From: Symbiodinium sp. CCMP2592 | Taxonomy: Eukaryota > Sar > Dinophyceae > Suessiales > Symbiodiniaceae | Assembly (NCBI GenBank): GCA_905221615.1 | Contig: CAJNDT010005390.1 | Coordinates: 234,994-298,993, forward strand | Direction: 5' to 3' | DNA length: 64,000 nt | In this document: piece by piece, positions 21,480-31,950 of the stretch | How positions within the stretch are numbered: position 1 is the stretch's first letter | Layout of the letters: every line of letters starts with the position of its first letter | Program-made: the position numbers and the translations under genes | Notes under the pieces: model-generated | What the model was told of the DNA's origin: nothing | Databases searched by the model: none | What the model saw: the letters and a program-made list of their open reading frames with translations, nothing else

Positions 21480-22760
21480 GAGTATATACGGGCTGCGAAT
21501 GCTTTTGCACGTAAGATCCGGGCTCGGTTGCTTTGAGGTTTTCCGTACCAATGTATCTGGTCTTCCCGTTCGAACCATGATATCGTTTGGTAGTCTTGCC
21601 TTGCAAGCCTCGACGAACTCGTTGCCAAGAGAACAAGTGACCCTTATCAAAGGATCCGATAGCTGTGGAATTAGAAATAATGCTGGTCCTCTTTGCCGTT
21701 GGCGAGCTGAAGTGTGCCATCCAAAAGTTCGTGCGATATACCTTGGATGTAAGTACAAAGCAACAACCACGACAACATGAGATTTGTGAACTTATGTGCA
21801 CTATCTACACATCGAGTTCACTCAGCATTCGAAGTGACACTGATTTGCCGACAGAGCCAACGAATCCTGGGATGGTGGAACATCCACGAAGTTCTGGGGT
21901 TCTCAAGGATGAAAACCCCGCCACTGGCAACACAGAGAAGCATGAGGAGCACACTCCTGCCCAGGAAATTGAGTCAGCAGGGATTCGAGCTAGTTGCGGA
22001 GAACAACAGCAATCCCCCTTGGCAAACAGTCCTGCCTCGCCACCAAGCAGTTGGACTCGACTACACTTGTTTTGGAAACGTCACCCTCCGGCAACAGAAA
22101 AGATCGCCTGCTCGTGCCCATATTCATGGTGCTGCTGCTACTACACTTCACTCCGAACCAGGCAATGCAATCATCTTCCACACACTGGAGCATCGTGATC
22201 GTAGCGAGCCTGGGATCAAGCTTAAAGTCGGGGGCATTGTGTTATTCCACTTAATCAACTACATAATGCAATCATGGTTCGCCATGCCAGCCGGTGTCAG
22301 TAAATCCAGGTAGTTCTGCTTGTTCCAGGGCCCGGTGTAGTGCATGATATCGAGAGGACATCCCAGCACCCCGGAGGAAGTCATGCATCGAGTCGCCATA
22401 CCGGAGCCACTGAAAAACTCCACCCATTGAAAGACCTCAATGTGCATGGTTTTAAGGTAGGACACTGAAAGCGACAGCAACAAATCAACTCTTGGAAGAC
22501 TAGCGTGCAAGCCTAGAGTCACGGTCCAAATGAGGCCCAACATTCTTCGCCCAGAAGAGCAGCAATATACATAGTATGAAGACCTTGCAGCAGTCATTCG
22601 AAAGCCTGGGAACTCGGTCGTACATATTTGCTAAAGTCAACCCTTCCTGCTGGCATGAGGCCTTCGGGGCATCGAGCACACGGAGGCGGGCGACGAGCAA
22701 GGCCATGGATTCTGAAGTCCACGGCTTCATCTCTGTTGCTGTAACAGACTGGGGACCCAA
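21480..22760 (-). pseudogene. C5-DNA-methyltransferase-like exons (degraded copy)
   Basis: Minus-strand coding pieces in order. An N-terminal helical piece with LVARLRVLD and RVPRLSNDCCKVFILC (22,740-22,560). WVEFFSGSGMATR with a downstream Asp (LDIMHY), matching the SAM-binding motif I of C5-methyltransferases in shape (22,400-22,423). VKCSSSSTMNMGTSRRS, in the position of motif IV (around 22,122-22,151). VFILENPRTSWMFHHPRIRW, like the ENV motif VI (21,887-21,910 core). FWMAHFSSPTAKRTSIISNS (about 21,650-21,760). KRYHGSNGKTRYIGTENLK (about 21,500-21,620). The pieces sit in different phases and some junctions have no good splice sites, so the copy is probably broken. The family is known to me as a very common dinoflagellate hypothetical protein. 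A canonical PC dipeptide is not seen at motif IV, so catalytic activity is doubtful. Confidence 0.6.
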
Positions 22761-23690
22761 CGACCTACCCGCACAGCTACCTTCGGGAACTCGCACACCG
22801 TATTCTCTTTCGACACGAGGCAACTAGCTGTGTATACGGCATCTGTTCGGGGTCTAACGGTTTATGGGATTGCATATAAGGCATAGAAAATATTCCGGGT
22901 TGGAAGGTTTATAAGGCACATTCTAGGCGGGGTCCGGAGACAGGCTACACAGCTTCCGAGCACAATGCGAAACATGTTTGTGTCAGGAGATCTCAGACAT
23001 CCTCACTTCAACCAAACTAACCAGGCCCTCATAAGTTGGAACACACATACAGTAAACAGGGCTGGCTGGCCTCGGGTTTGCTTGGTCTTCTGCTTCCAGA
23101 TGACACCAGTACGTCGCTGCACGGCACGTCGGACATCCAGAGACCTGCGTAGCGGGGCTAGGGGCTTGAGACTGCTAGTTGTCACGTCTCTCGGCGAATC
23201 GGAACATGATTTGTCTGGGTTGCACAGATGATTCCTGGGTCTGCCTATGTACATAGTCATTGTGTTTTACTAAAGTTACAAGCGGATGTTGAAGGGCACC
23301 GGAGGGTTAGCCGCAAGTGTTGCAGAATCATTATGGGCTAGTATAAGGCTACAAAATTTATAAATTACCGATCATGCACAACCATACGAGTCTCTATCGA
23401 TACGTGAACCCCGACCCCCCGATAAGTACTTAGGGATTTTACTCTTGAGGGATGCATGCTCTTTAAAAGCCCCTGCTCTGCAGATGCCGGTGATTTCGCA
23501 GTGCGGCGATCGAGCAAAACTTTTTCCAGGACAGCAGGGATCAATCGGGTCGCAAGCCTTTCGTGTCAAAAATCCCCGCAGGAGGTCCCGTAAGCCAGAA
23601 AAACTATCTATCTCGAAATAATGCCCTCTACAGGTTGCAGGCATGGATGTTGGAACCTAGTTACGGGGGTTGTTGCGACTTGGGTTCTCT
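22761..23690. other. Intron/intergenic, no exon resolved
   Basis: Unique sequence. Minus frame 23,003-23,260 is open but has no recognisable motif. Confidence 0.4.
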
Positions 23691-23960
23691 CCTGCTATGG
23701 GATCTCTTGGAGACAGCGCTTTGCAGCTTCGAACTTGCTCAAGGCATGATCAAAATCCAGGCCACCCTCCAGAATGTCCAGGGCCTGAAGATCAACTATC
23801 CCAAGCAAACATCGGTACAACGAAGCCACACATGCAAAGGATTCTAGAAGCCTAGATGTTTGGGTAAAGGCACAAGCTGCTTCGTGGGAAGCCACAGAGA
23901 CTTGAGGTCAGCCTTGCCGGGTCCCATGTAGGCAACCTTAGCAGACACGGCGCTTTTTAG
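23691..23960 (-). CDS. Possible exon with KVAYMGPGKADLKSLWLPTK
   Basis: A minus-strand open stretch around 23,850-23,950 reads AKVAYMGPGKADLKSLWLPT, which looks like folded-protein sequence. Boundaries and frame continuity with neighbours are unclear. Confidence 0.35.
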
Positions 23961-24189
23961 AAGTTGAGGAACATCTGTTCTTGACCCCACGAAGATACTA
24001 GCAATCCTATTTTACAATCTATTTCGCCTAGCTGCTTGGCTTCCATTGCTATCCAACACTCCGAATGCTGGTCTCGTCCAATATGCCATGATTCTGTAGG
24101 TCGCAGTCGCGGCACGGTTGTACTCATGAATGAAAGCCTTGATTTCCAGTTCCTCCTAGCAGGGATTTTCACAAGCTCGACATGAGGTA

Positions 24190-24723
24190 AACAAAGATGA
24201 AGCACACCACTTAGGATAGATATGCACTCCTCCGTCCGAGTTCCAGGGGGTTTGTTCTTCTTCTTTTTTCGGGGTGCCTTTCTTCTTTGGGGTAGCCTTG
24301 GCCTTGGCCTTCTTTCTGGGGGTAAACCTCACTTTCAGGTTGCTTCCTGGGTTCACTGGGCTCTTCACTGGCGTCTTAACCTTTTCTTCCTCATCATCTT
24401 CCTCCTCTGGCTCCTCATGCGAAAGCATAGCAGCTGCAGCTGGTCTCTTCATTGCTCCCGTGCCCCTGCTTCCCCGCCCTCCCCGGCCACCCCGGCTTCC
24501 ACGGCCCCCCCGGCTTCCGGGGCCCCCCCAGCTTCCGGGGCCTCCCCGCCCTCCACCTCTGCCTCGACCCCGCGTCGGCTTCTCTTCTTCCTCGGGCTCC
24601 TCTGGGTCTGGGACCTCGTCTTCTCCATCAGGCAGATCGTCAGGAACTTCTGTTTTTTTTGCTGGCCTTACCTTTGGCTTGTGCAATCTCCTTCCTTTTC
24701 TGGTTCAGGGCCAACTGATCCAT
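24190..24723 (-). CDS. RGG-rich, acidic/basic exon with poly-A frameshift
   Basis: Minus-strand exon starting MDQLALNQKRKEIAQAKGKA. A run of eight A (plus 24,653-24,660 as T) separates this start from the main frame, EVPDDLPDGEDEVPDPEEPE, so a one-base slip is needed to join them. Then come an RGG/GPGS repeat block (RGRGRGGGRGGPGSWGGPGS), KRPAAAAMLSHEEPEEEDDE and a Lys-rich tail (RFTPRKKAKAKATPKKKGTP). RGG boxes commonly bind RNA; the Lys-rich tail suggests nucleic-acid contact. It precedes the methyltransferase-like exons in the direction of transcription. The slip may be a real mutation or an error in the homopolymer. Confidence 0.6.
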
Positions 24724-24912
24724 ACGTAAAACAACCTTAGACCAATCCAAGCACAGAGCAGCCAATCAGCGAACATCCCTCTGCAAACAGCCCTTCTAAA
24801 GCCCGGCGGCAGGAGCTTCTTCAGCATCCTCGGTGACCTGCGTCTCCTCCTGGTCTATGTGCGAGCCTGGTAGGGGTGACTTAGATAGGGTTTAGGGTAT
24901 GTCGAGGTAGCA

Positions 24913-25119
24913 CTACCAAAAGCTACTGAATCGGAGGATCGATCGATTTTTGGTTAACTGATAATCCAATTTTATTCGGGGACGGCCTGTGCGGCCACTG
25001 TCGAGGGCAGCGAGCCCTGCCGAATCTTTCTTGTTCTTCTCCGCAATCCTGAGCTGAGGGACAATGCTCATGATGAGTGTATCCTCCCGAAACCCTTTGA
25101 AACTTACATGGACGCACAA
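24913..25119 (-). CDS. Exon IVPQLRIAEKNKKDSAGLAA
   Basis: Minus-strand exon encoding IVPQLRIAEKNKKDSAGLAA followed by LDSGRTGRPRIKLDYQLTKN. It lies directly downstream of the acidic exon ending at a CCATGTAAGT donor-like site (about 25,107-25,116). Segment is strongly reminiscent of the same dinoflagellate family. No enzymatic motif. Confidence 0.5.
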   Translation of the reverse strand: MCVHVSFKGFREDTLIMSIVPQLRIAEKNKKDSAGLAALDSGRTGRPRIKLDYQLTKNRSILRFSSFW

Positions 25120-25121
25120 AA

Positions 25122-25419
25122 GCCAACATGGCCTAATAAGCTGACGAGAATCATGAGCTTCAAATGTTCAATTTGGGCTGCTATCTGGGCACGTTTTCCC
25201 AGCTTTGCCAAAGCATCTGAGCTACCCATAATTTCACAATCGTCATCGTCATCATTCTGGGGCTCGAAAATGTGGCTCTTCGCTTTCGTCTTGGCAGCTG
25301 TGCGGCTTGCTGGTTTCGGCTCCGTTTGCAAAGGCTGGGGCTCTTCATCAGGCATCTGGGAAGGAGCAGCATGAGAGGCATCGGCGCTTGACGTGTCGAG
25401 CTCGGGATACTCATCCTGA
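25122..25419 (-). CDS. Acidic linker exon with FEPQNDDDDDCEIMGSSDAL
   Basis: Minus-strand exon encoding a DEYPELDTSSADASHAAPSQ start, a Pro/Gln/Lys linker, HIFEPQNDDDDDCEIMGSSD and a C-terminal helix LGKRAQIAAQIEHLKLM. It needs a phase change relative to the preceding frame at a TTCTCAG|GATGAG junction, which could be a short non-canonical intron or a frameshift. Confidence 0.5.
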
Positions 25420-25429
25420 GAAGGATATC

Positions 25430-26095
25430 ATTAAGCCGCGAAGCCAGAATTAAGTCACCAACCCGTGCCTTGCTGCCGAAATTGGCAACCACTCGTCGAT
25501 AATCCTCATCCTGAGATACAAGCAAAATCATTTGCAAGACCCAATAGGGGTGAGGGAATAGACAAACCACAATTGCATCAATGAAGCTGAGATTCTCGAG
25601 CAACCCTCTCACTTTGGAACTGTTTCTTCGCCATTGACAGAAGGGACTTTATGTGCTTGGAGTCAGTGATGCAAATCGCTTGCACATGATCCGGCAACTT
25701 AAAGTCGCTGGGCATTTTGGGAAACCGTCCTTTGTACGCCTTTTTCTGCCTAGCCTCGTGAAACTTCATCCACAAGGCCTCTAACTCCTCTGCGATGGTT
25801 TCCATGCTAGGAATCTTCAAAGATTTAGCGGCTCGCATCTGAAGGATGATCGGGACGACGAACATATCATTCATAACCACTGTTTCTTGATTCGCTAAAG
25901 GAACCTTCTAAAGGAACCTTCTCCCCGGCAGCTGGCAGGATCAAGGAAGACGGAGCCTCAAAAGACAGTCGATCCTTAACTTCAGGGTTGCCATACCAAG
26001 CAGCACCCAACCCACTCAGAATCACCTGCTCGATTTCCCGAGCCATGTCATGTGGCTTGATCTTAAAAAAGCTGAAGCAGAAGTCCAAGGTTATA
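25430..26095 (-). pseudogene. N-terminal domain of minus-strand gene, two frameshifts
   Basis: Three collinear pieces. The first is PHDMAREIEQVILSGLGAAW continuing to PAAGEKVPL (26,095-25,921). The second is ANQETVVMNDMFVVPIILQM with a helical region ending AKKQFQ (25,895-25,612). The third is VRGLLENLSFIDAIVVCLFP ending SRLNDIL (25,610-25,430). They are collinear but in different phases. A 13-bp tandem duplication (plus 25,896-25,908 repeated at 25,909-25,921) exactly explains the first shift. A single extra base near 25,611 explains the second. The domain is helix-rich with no catalytic motif I recognise. It is the 5' part of the degraded dinoflagellate family copy. Confidence 0.6.
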
Positions 26096-26100
26096 ACCAA

Positions 26101-26980
26101 ACGAGCTCATGATGCACAGCATTTGCGAACGAAAAAGCACAACAGGGATATGGCGGTGGGATGGGCGCACCTCCTGGCCACCATAGCATGGCCCGCACCA
26201 GCACATGATTTCCATGAGCTAGCTGCTCTTGCAGGCTCGGTCTGCCCAAGAGAAATGTTTTGATCGGATCTGCAGTACTATCCGACTAGTAGGACGTCAT
26301 ACTGCTACGTATGCTAACACATTCGAAAGCTGCCAACCCGAAACTAAGGTAGGGAAACCCAGCTGATGCTCAAAAGATGCTCAAAGGAAAGCCTGCCCTA
26401 CACCCTATGAACCCCAACTTAAGAGAAGCACTGCTGCCCTGAGCCGCGGCGAGATGGTGATTGTTGCCGCCTCCTGGATTCTGTAGGGGTCATAGGTTTA
26501 TCGAGGGGTCCAAAGGATCGGGCTTATAACTACGTATGCATAGACAGAGTATATGCTCCCACAGGGAAAAGCTTACGGGGGTCGATAGTACATGTTGAGG
26601 AAGTTTTTTGGATCTTGCGATAGTATGATATGACGATCTGTTCTTTGTGAGGACGATATTGAAGATAGCTAGGTCCTGGTCTGGGGCTTCACGGATGCCT
26701 ATCGAAGGCAATCATGCTAAAAAGTGTCCGCTTTACCCCTCCCCTAGAAACCCTTTAAGAAACCGAAATACGCTCTTTTATCACATAAATCCAGAATTTC
26801 CCAACAGGAAGGATTTTTTAGGCCGCTAGGATCGCCAGGTAAACCCTAAACCCCTGAACCCTAAACCCTAAACCCCCCCCCTCCCCAAAAAAAGAGCCGC
26901 AAGAGCCGTAAACAGGCCCGGCGGTGGCTCCACACCTCAAGGGCCATAGCCAGGCTCTCCTCGACGAGGACGGACGGACT
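26101..26980. other. Intergenic, no gene recognised
   Basis: Unique sequence, ending in short CCCTAAA repeats and a C8 run (26,839-26,885). Confidence 0.45.
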
Positions 26981-26984
26981 TAGC

Positions 26985-27215
26985 TTTCGGGTTTCTTTAA
27001 GGGCTCCTTTATATAACGATTTCTTTAAGGATTTCTTTAAGGGTTCCTTTAAAGGTTTGTTTAAGGATTTCTTCAAGGGTTCCTTTATGGGTTTCTTTAA
27101 GGATTTCTTTGAGGATTTTTTTAAGGGTTGCTGTGAGGGGTTCTTTTCGGATTTATTTAAGGATTTCTTTAAAGGTTTTTCTGCCAGGGCTTCTTTTAGG
27201 ATTTGTTTACACATA
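26985..27215. repeat. ~15-bp tandem repeat (AAGGATTTCTTTAAGGG)
   Basis: Imperfect units of GGATTTCTTTAAGGGTTCC. On the minus strand they translate to a Lys-Lys-Ser-Leu repeat (PLKKSLKKPIKEPLKKSLNK), which I treat as repeat-driven. A shorter relative lies at 31,869-31,950. Confidence 0.85.
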
Positions 27216-27460
27216 TTCTTTGGGGTTCATGGCCATGTTTACAGTATTCAAATCACGGCACCGACACCACCTTCCACTCCCGTGACCCTAAATAACCTTA
27301 AACCCTAAAGAACCCCAAAGCATAAACCTCAAGTAACACCAGCGCGTAAACTCTAAACCCTAAACCCGAAACTCTAAGCCCAAAGCAGGCCTTCGGCATG
27401 TGCGAGCGGAGAAAGGCCTAAAAGCCCTACGAACTCAAAAACCCATAGCATCCCATAGCC
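27216..27460. other. Intergenic, no gene recognised
   Basis: Unique sequence with scattered telomere words. Confidence 0.4.
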
Positions 27461-27553
27461 AGTAGTGTAGGAACCTGATTAACAAACCTGGGGCCTTTAT
27501 TAGGGTCCTTATATGAATCCTATTATTTTTTGGGGCAGGTTCCTACATTACTT
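27461..27553. repeat. Palindrome P8 (AGTAGTGTAGGAACCTG arms)
   Basis: AGTAGTGTAGGAACCTG at the left, CAGGTTCCTACATTACT at the right, with inner GGGGCC/GGTCC words. Single copy in the window. Confidence 0.82.
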
Positions 27554-27773
27554 GAAGGTGGCACCGTGCCAACCTACCTCCTGGGGCTCTCTGCTGTGGA
27601 AAAGGGCATTCAAAAACACCAATACCCAACGCCCTAAACCCTAAGCCCGGAGCCCTAAACCCTAAACGCTCACCCGGAATCCGAGATCCTACGCGTGGAG
27701 GTGCTATCCCCAGAGGCGCTAGAAGCGCTGTCCCGGCAGCTGCAAGAGTCCAGCATGCATCTCGGGCCGATAG

Positions 27774-27882
27774 GGTTTCTATAGGGACTATTTTGGGGGT
27801 TCCCTATTATGATTAGTATGATTATAGTGTAATGGGCCCCAACGCCTTATTCTACTTATTCCTGTAGTAAGGTTTAGGGTTT
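27774..27882. repeat. Palindrome family P5, copy 2 (degenerate)
   Basis: Shares ACTATTTTGGGGGTTCCCTATTATG and GGGCCCCAACGCCTTATTCTA with other P5 copies. Confidence 0.65.
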
Positions 27883-29750
27883 GGGTCTTCGGGCTTAGGC
27901 TTTAGGGTTTAGGGGTTTAGGGTTTAGTGGTCAGGGCTTAGGGTTTAAAGGATAACAGTGGTCATAGCGGTGGGCACCAGTCAGAGTAGCGTGTAAAGCG
28001 ACACTAGGCAAAAGGGCTACAGGAGCGCTAGCAAAGGCAAATTAAGGCGGTGATGCCGATAATGTGGACGTCGAATGCTTACGAACACCCGAAACCCCAA
28101 ATCCCGAAACCTAACGAACGCTACCATTTAGGGGTCTGAGTTCATACTTAAAGATGCTATTGTTCCCTCACAGGCTCTCGAACTCCCTCGAAACAGCACT
28201 ATGCAATTCCTAATGCTAGTATATACGGGTCTGAATTACTCAGTAAATAATTGCACGGCGCCTTATCGTCCCTATACAATTTCGGCCATTATGTACTCCA
28301 AAACCCTGTTCTAATGATGAAGGCTCCTACATAGCAGCCCCCAGGATCTTCCTCAGTCTGCGACTCTGGGGTCTTCACGGTTGAGGGTTAGGGTTTAGGG
28401 TTTAGGGTTTAGGGGTTTAGGGGTTTAGGGTCTAGTGTCCTGAAACAGCAGAGGCCCCCAAAGCACTGAATTCGGAGAGAGAAGCACGAACTCCAAAACC
28501 TGAGCCCTCATCCTGGGATCTTCCACCACCCAACGCCAAAATGTTCATCGTTATGCTTACTATAAGTCTTGAAGCCGTAAGCCCCAAAAGTCACAAGCTT
28601 GAAGCTGGAATCCATTTCAAGCATTTTTGAAACTAAGTAAACTAGACAAGCCCTGAATCCTAAACCTTAAACAGCTTAAACCGAGGGTTCAACAAAACAG
28701 CTTAAACCAAGCCCACCCTCGCGTCTCGGCCTAGGTACTTCCACCGGGAAGAAACCGGGACCTACTTGGTTGCTCTGTGGGAGGACTGAACACGCTCCTG
28801 TTTTGGGGTCTGCCCCAAGGTTTATTCTTGGGGTTCATGGTTTCGCCTGGTGCAATGGCACACGGGGAAATGCAGTGGTCTCAATCTCAAAACCTCAGTC
28901 TGCTAAACTCATTTTTCACTTTACATGCAATACTATGAGTACTATACTCATAACTACAATAATGCAAGAAAAAACACATTACTGCAAGCCCACTGCGCCG
29001 ACTATCTGTGCGAAGGACGGTCTCGCATCGCCACTTCTTTGGCAGATTGCTATGGAGCTCATTGAGGCATCTCAATGTTTAAAGCTCAGCTCACAGGCTC
29101 TGGGATTTAGGGTTGAGTGTTTAGCGGCACCGCCGGCCATGGCTGTAGCAAGGGTCCCTAAACCCTAAACGCCAGTTAACCCTAAACCCTAAACCCCAAA
29201 CCCTGATAATCCCAAGCCCTAAACCCTAAACCCTATACTACTTGTAAGCCCTAAACCCGGGCCAGCACTGTGCATGAGCTTCTCGCCACCTGGATCCCCA
29301 TGGCCCTGAGCCCTGAGCCAAAGCGTTCCGGCTTGAGGGTCGAGGGTTCCTCCAAAGGTTTAGGGCTTAGGGTTTAGGGGTGTGGGGTTTAGGGTTTAGG
29401 GGTTTAGGGTTTGGGTTTGGGGTTTAGGGCTTAGCACTCTGAACCTTCATTGCACATCCCCGGCTGCCCAGCAAGGGCTGCATTCACCCAGAAACTTTGC
29501 ATATCCCAAACCCTAAGCCCTTCACTCTATACCCAGAACCCGAAATCATTACCCCTCAGCCTTTAGCCCTAAACCCAAATCGGTTTTGTCTCGGCCCAGT
29601 ATGTCATGCGGAGGCCCTGCCGGCACTGGCAGACCACTTCCTCTGTGAGACTAAGGCCTACAAGGCAAGCTTTAGGGTTCTTGGATTGCCCTAAATCCTA
29701 CATCCTAAACCATTAGCCTAAACCTTACATCCTAAACCCTACACCCTAAA
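27883..29750. other. Intergenic with telomere-like arrays
   Basis: TTTAGGG/CCCTAAA blocks at 27,895-27,945, 28,388-28,435, 29,157-29,255, 29,358-29,432 and 29,690-29,763, in alternating orientation, plus a P5 half-copy at 28,291-28,333. The 132-codon frame at 28,770-29,168 shows no domain. Confidence 0.55.
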
Positions 29751-30117
29751 CCTTACATCCTAATTCTAACGCTACGCAGCCCGCCTCGGCCGCCGGCTGC
29801 AGTAGGGCCAGCAGGGGCGCAGAGCAGGGGCCAAACTGCGAAGGGCCTCTTAAAGCAGGTGTAATTTAGTTGCAGGGCCAGGGCTACTTGAAGAAGTGTG
29901 GCAAGTGTAGAGCAAGCACATGCAGCAAAACCCAAGTGCGCAGAAGGGTTGCAGGAATGAGATACAGAAGCAATGCCAGTGCTTGGTCCTGGTGATGCAT
30001 GATAAGTCGACGAGTCGTGTGGTCTGGCCGACGACGCGCCTTGGAAGTGTTCGACCCAGCAGTTTTCGACGGCAGGGCATGGGCCTATCGTGGCAAGCAC
30101 GACGAACAAAGACCGAG

Positions 30118-30840
30118 GGTTTGGGAAGGGGGGGCCGGAGGAGGAAGGGTGGGCCAGCAAGGGGGGCGGAGGAAGGGGGGAGGGGGGGGGGCAGGACAAG
30201 ACGGGGAGGGGGGCCGGGAAAGGGAGGAGGGGCTGAGGGGGGGCGGGGGCGAGGGGCAACAAAACAGCAAAACGACGGAGCTTCAAGGAGGAAGCAGGAG
30301 AGCCAAAGCACGCAAACGAAACATAAGAAGAAAAGGCAGTGGAGCCGGCTCGGTGGGGGGCAGGCCGAAAGAGAAGAAAAGGTCGAAAAAACAGAAGGGT
30401 GGACTGGCCGGCCGGAGGAGGGGCCAGCAAGAGGGGGAGGGGGGAAGGAAGGAAAACAAGCCAAAAGAAGTGCAGACAAGAGGTGGGAAAAGGGGCTGGG
30501 GGGGCGGGGAGGGAGGAGGGCTGGGGGGGGGGCAACAAAACAGCAAAACGAGAGCTTCAACGAGGAAGCAGGAAAGAAGGACGCAAACGAAACATAAGAA
30601 GAAAAGACAGTGGAGCCGGGGGCAGGCCGAAAGAGAAGAAAAGGTGAAAGAAAACGAGCAGGCAATCGAAAAAACACGCGAGGGCAGGACAAGACGGAAG
30701 GGTGGGGAGGACGGGCCGGAGGGGGAGAAGAGAGAGGGAGGGGGAGAGGGGGGGGGGGAGGGGAGGAGGGGGAGGGGAGGGGAAGGGGGGGGGGGGGGGG
30801 AAGGGGCCCGGGAGGGGGGGGCAGGAGGGGGGGAGGCAAA
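30118..30840. repeat. G-rich purine tract with ~275-bp duplicated unit
   Basis: Plus strand is dominated by GGGG, GGGA and GGAGG runs. A ~110-bp less biased segment occurs twice (30,257-30,382 and 30,534-30,645), sharing AACAAAACAGCAAAACGA and GGAGCCGG...CAGGCCGAAAGAGAAG. Long frames on both strands here (up to 353 codons) are compositional. Many G-runs could form quadruplexes. Confidence 0.85.
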
Positions 30841-31034
30841 TTCGGCAGCAAAAAAGGACGGAAGCCGGGCAAGGGGGTCGAAAACAGTCGCTAAAAACGG
30901 GTGGAAGTTTGCAGTTGGAGAAGGATTAGGTAGAGGGTTGGTTAGTATTAACCATCAAGACGCCAGAGGCCTTTGGCCTCGGCGGATTCCTACACCCTTG
31001 CTCGATCTGCGCAAAAGCCGTGACATCATTGGAC

Positions 31035-31358
31035 ATGGTCTCCGATCACAGTATCGCTAGTGGCCCCCTGCCGCCGCCTGAGCGGATGGAGCGCTGCGAA
31101 TTACTACTGGCCGAAGCGAAGAAGCGGGACTTCCCTCCTCCGGGCGCAGCAGGCGTCCGCCCCTAATGGTGCCAGCGATGGCACGGAGACTGCGATTCGG
31201 ACACGTGCGAGCGCCGAGGGCATTTCGAGGCCAGCATTTCGATGTTTGGTATGCAGGGCATGACACCTCAAGGAGCGATGAACTTTTCGACAGGCCCTGC
31301 CAATTGTGCTGTGCCGCTTTGGCAGAGCGGGGCTTCAGGAGCACACAAGGGGCGGTAG
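31035..31358 (+). pseudogene. Small coding fragment with one internal TAA
   Basis: Reads MVSDHSIASGPLPPPERMER and on to a helical CELLLAEAKKRDFPPP, then TAA at 31,164-31,166, and continues in the same frame with WHGDCDSDTCERRGHFEAS and MFGMQGMTPQGAMNFSTGPA to a TAG at 31,356. The uninterrupted frame over both parts and the Met/Gly/Gln-rich composition look like dinoflagellate coding sequence with one nonsense change, or two exons with an unrecognised intron. No family assignment. Confidence 0.35.
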
Positions 31359-31868
31359 ATGCGCAGATGAGAGGCGGCAATGCACCAAGGGATGGACACC
31401 CTACACCCTACTTGTTATGACCTGCTTACCAAGTCGCCTAGGCCTCCAAGTAGGGTTTAGGGTGGGCTGTTGCTTCGTGGGTAGTGATAAGCAGGCTGAT
31501 GAGCAGCTTCTTAAGGAAGCTCCGCCTTCGACGCAAAAGCCCTAAAACCTGAGCCCTAGACTCTGAACCCTGGATTGTGAACCCAAAACCCCAAACCCGA
31601 AGCCCTACCTTCAAGCCCAAATCCCGAACACTAAATTCTAAGCCCTAAACCCCAAATTTTGAACTTCCAGAGTTCGGGTTTAGGGTTTGGGGTTTGTGAT
31701 TTCAGGTTTAGGGTTTTGTTTACGTGTTAGGGTTTATTGTTTAGGGTTAAGGGGTTAGGACCAGGGTTTGGGCTACAGGGCGCCAGGGCGTTGATTACAC
31801 TACTTTAGTTTAGTTTGACCCGCGCCGGAACAAGGAAAGCGCAGTCTTCACTTTATATCTTGAACTAT
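31359..31868. other. Intergenic, telomere-like degenerate text
   Basis: Degenerate CCCTAAA and TTTAGGG words in opposite orientations (31,560-31,760). No gene. Confidence 0.45.
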
Positions 31869-31950
31869 GCCCCTAAGGAATCCTTAAGAGATCCTTGAAA
31901 GGTTCCTTGAGGGGTTGCTGTGAGGGATCCTTTAAGGGATCCTGGAGGGC
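31869..31950. repeat. ~15-bp AAGGGATCCTT-type repeats
   Basis: Imperfect units of CCTTAAGAGATCCTTGAAAG. Related in design to 26,985-27,215. Confidence 0.65.

Noticed and set aside
29753..31060. Long overlapping frames on both strands (up to 353 codons)
   Set aside because: G/C-skewed low-complexity sequence without stops by composition; no domain.
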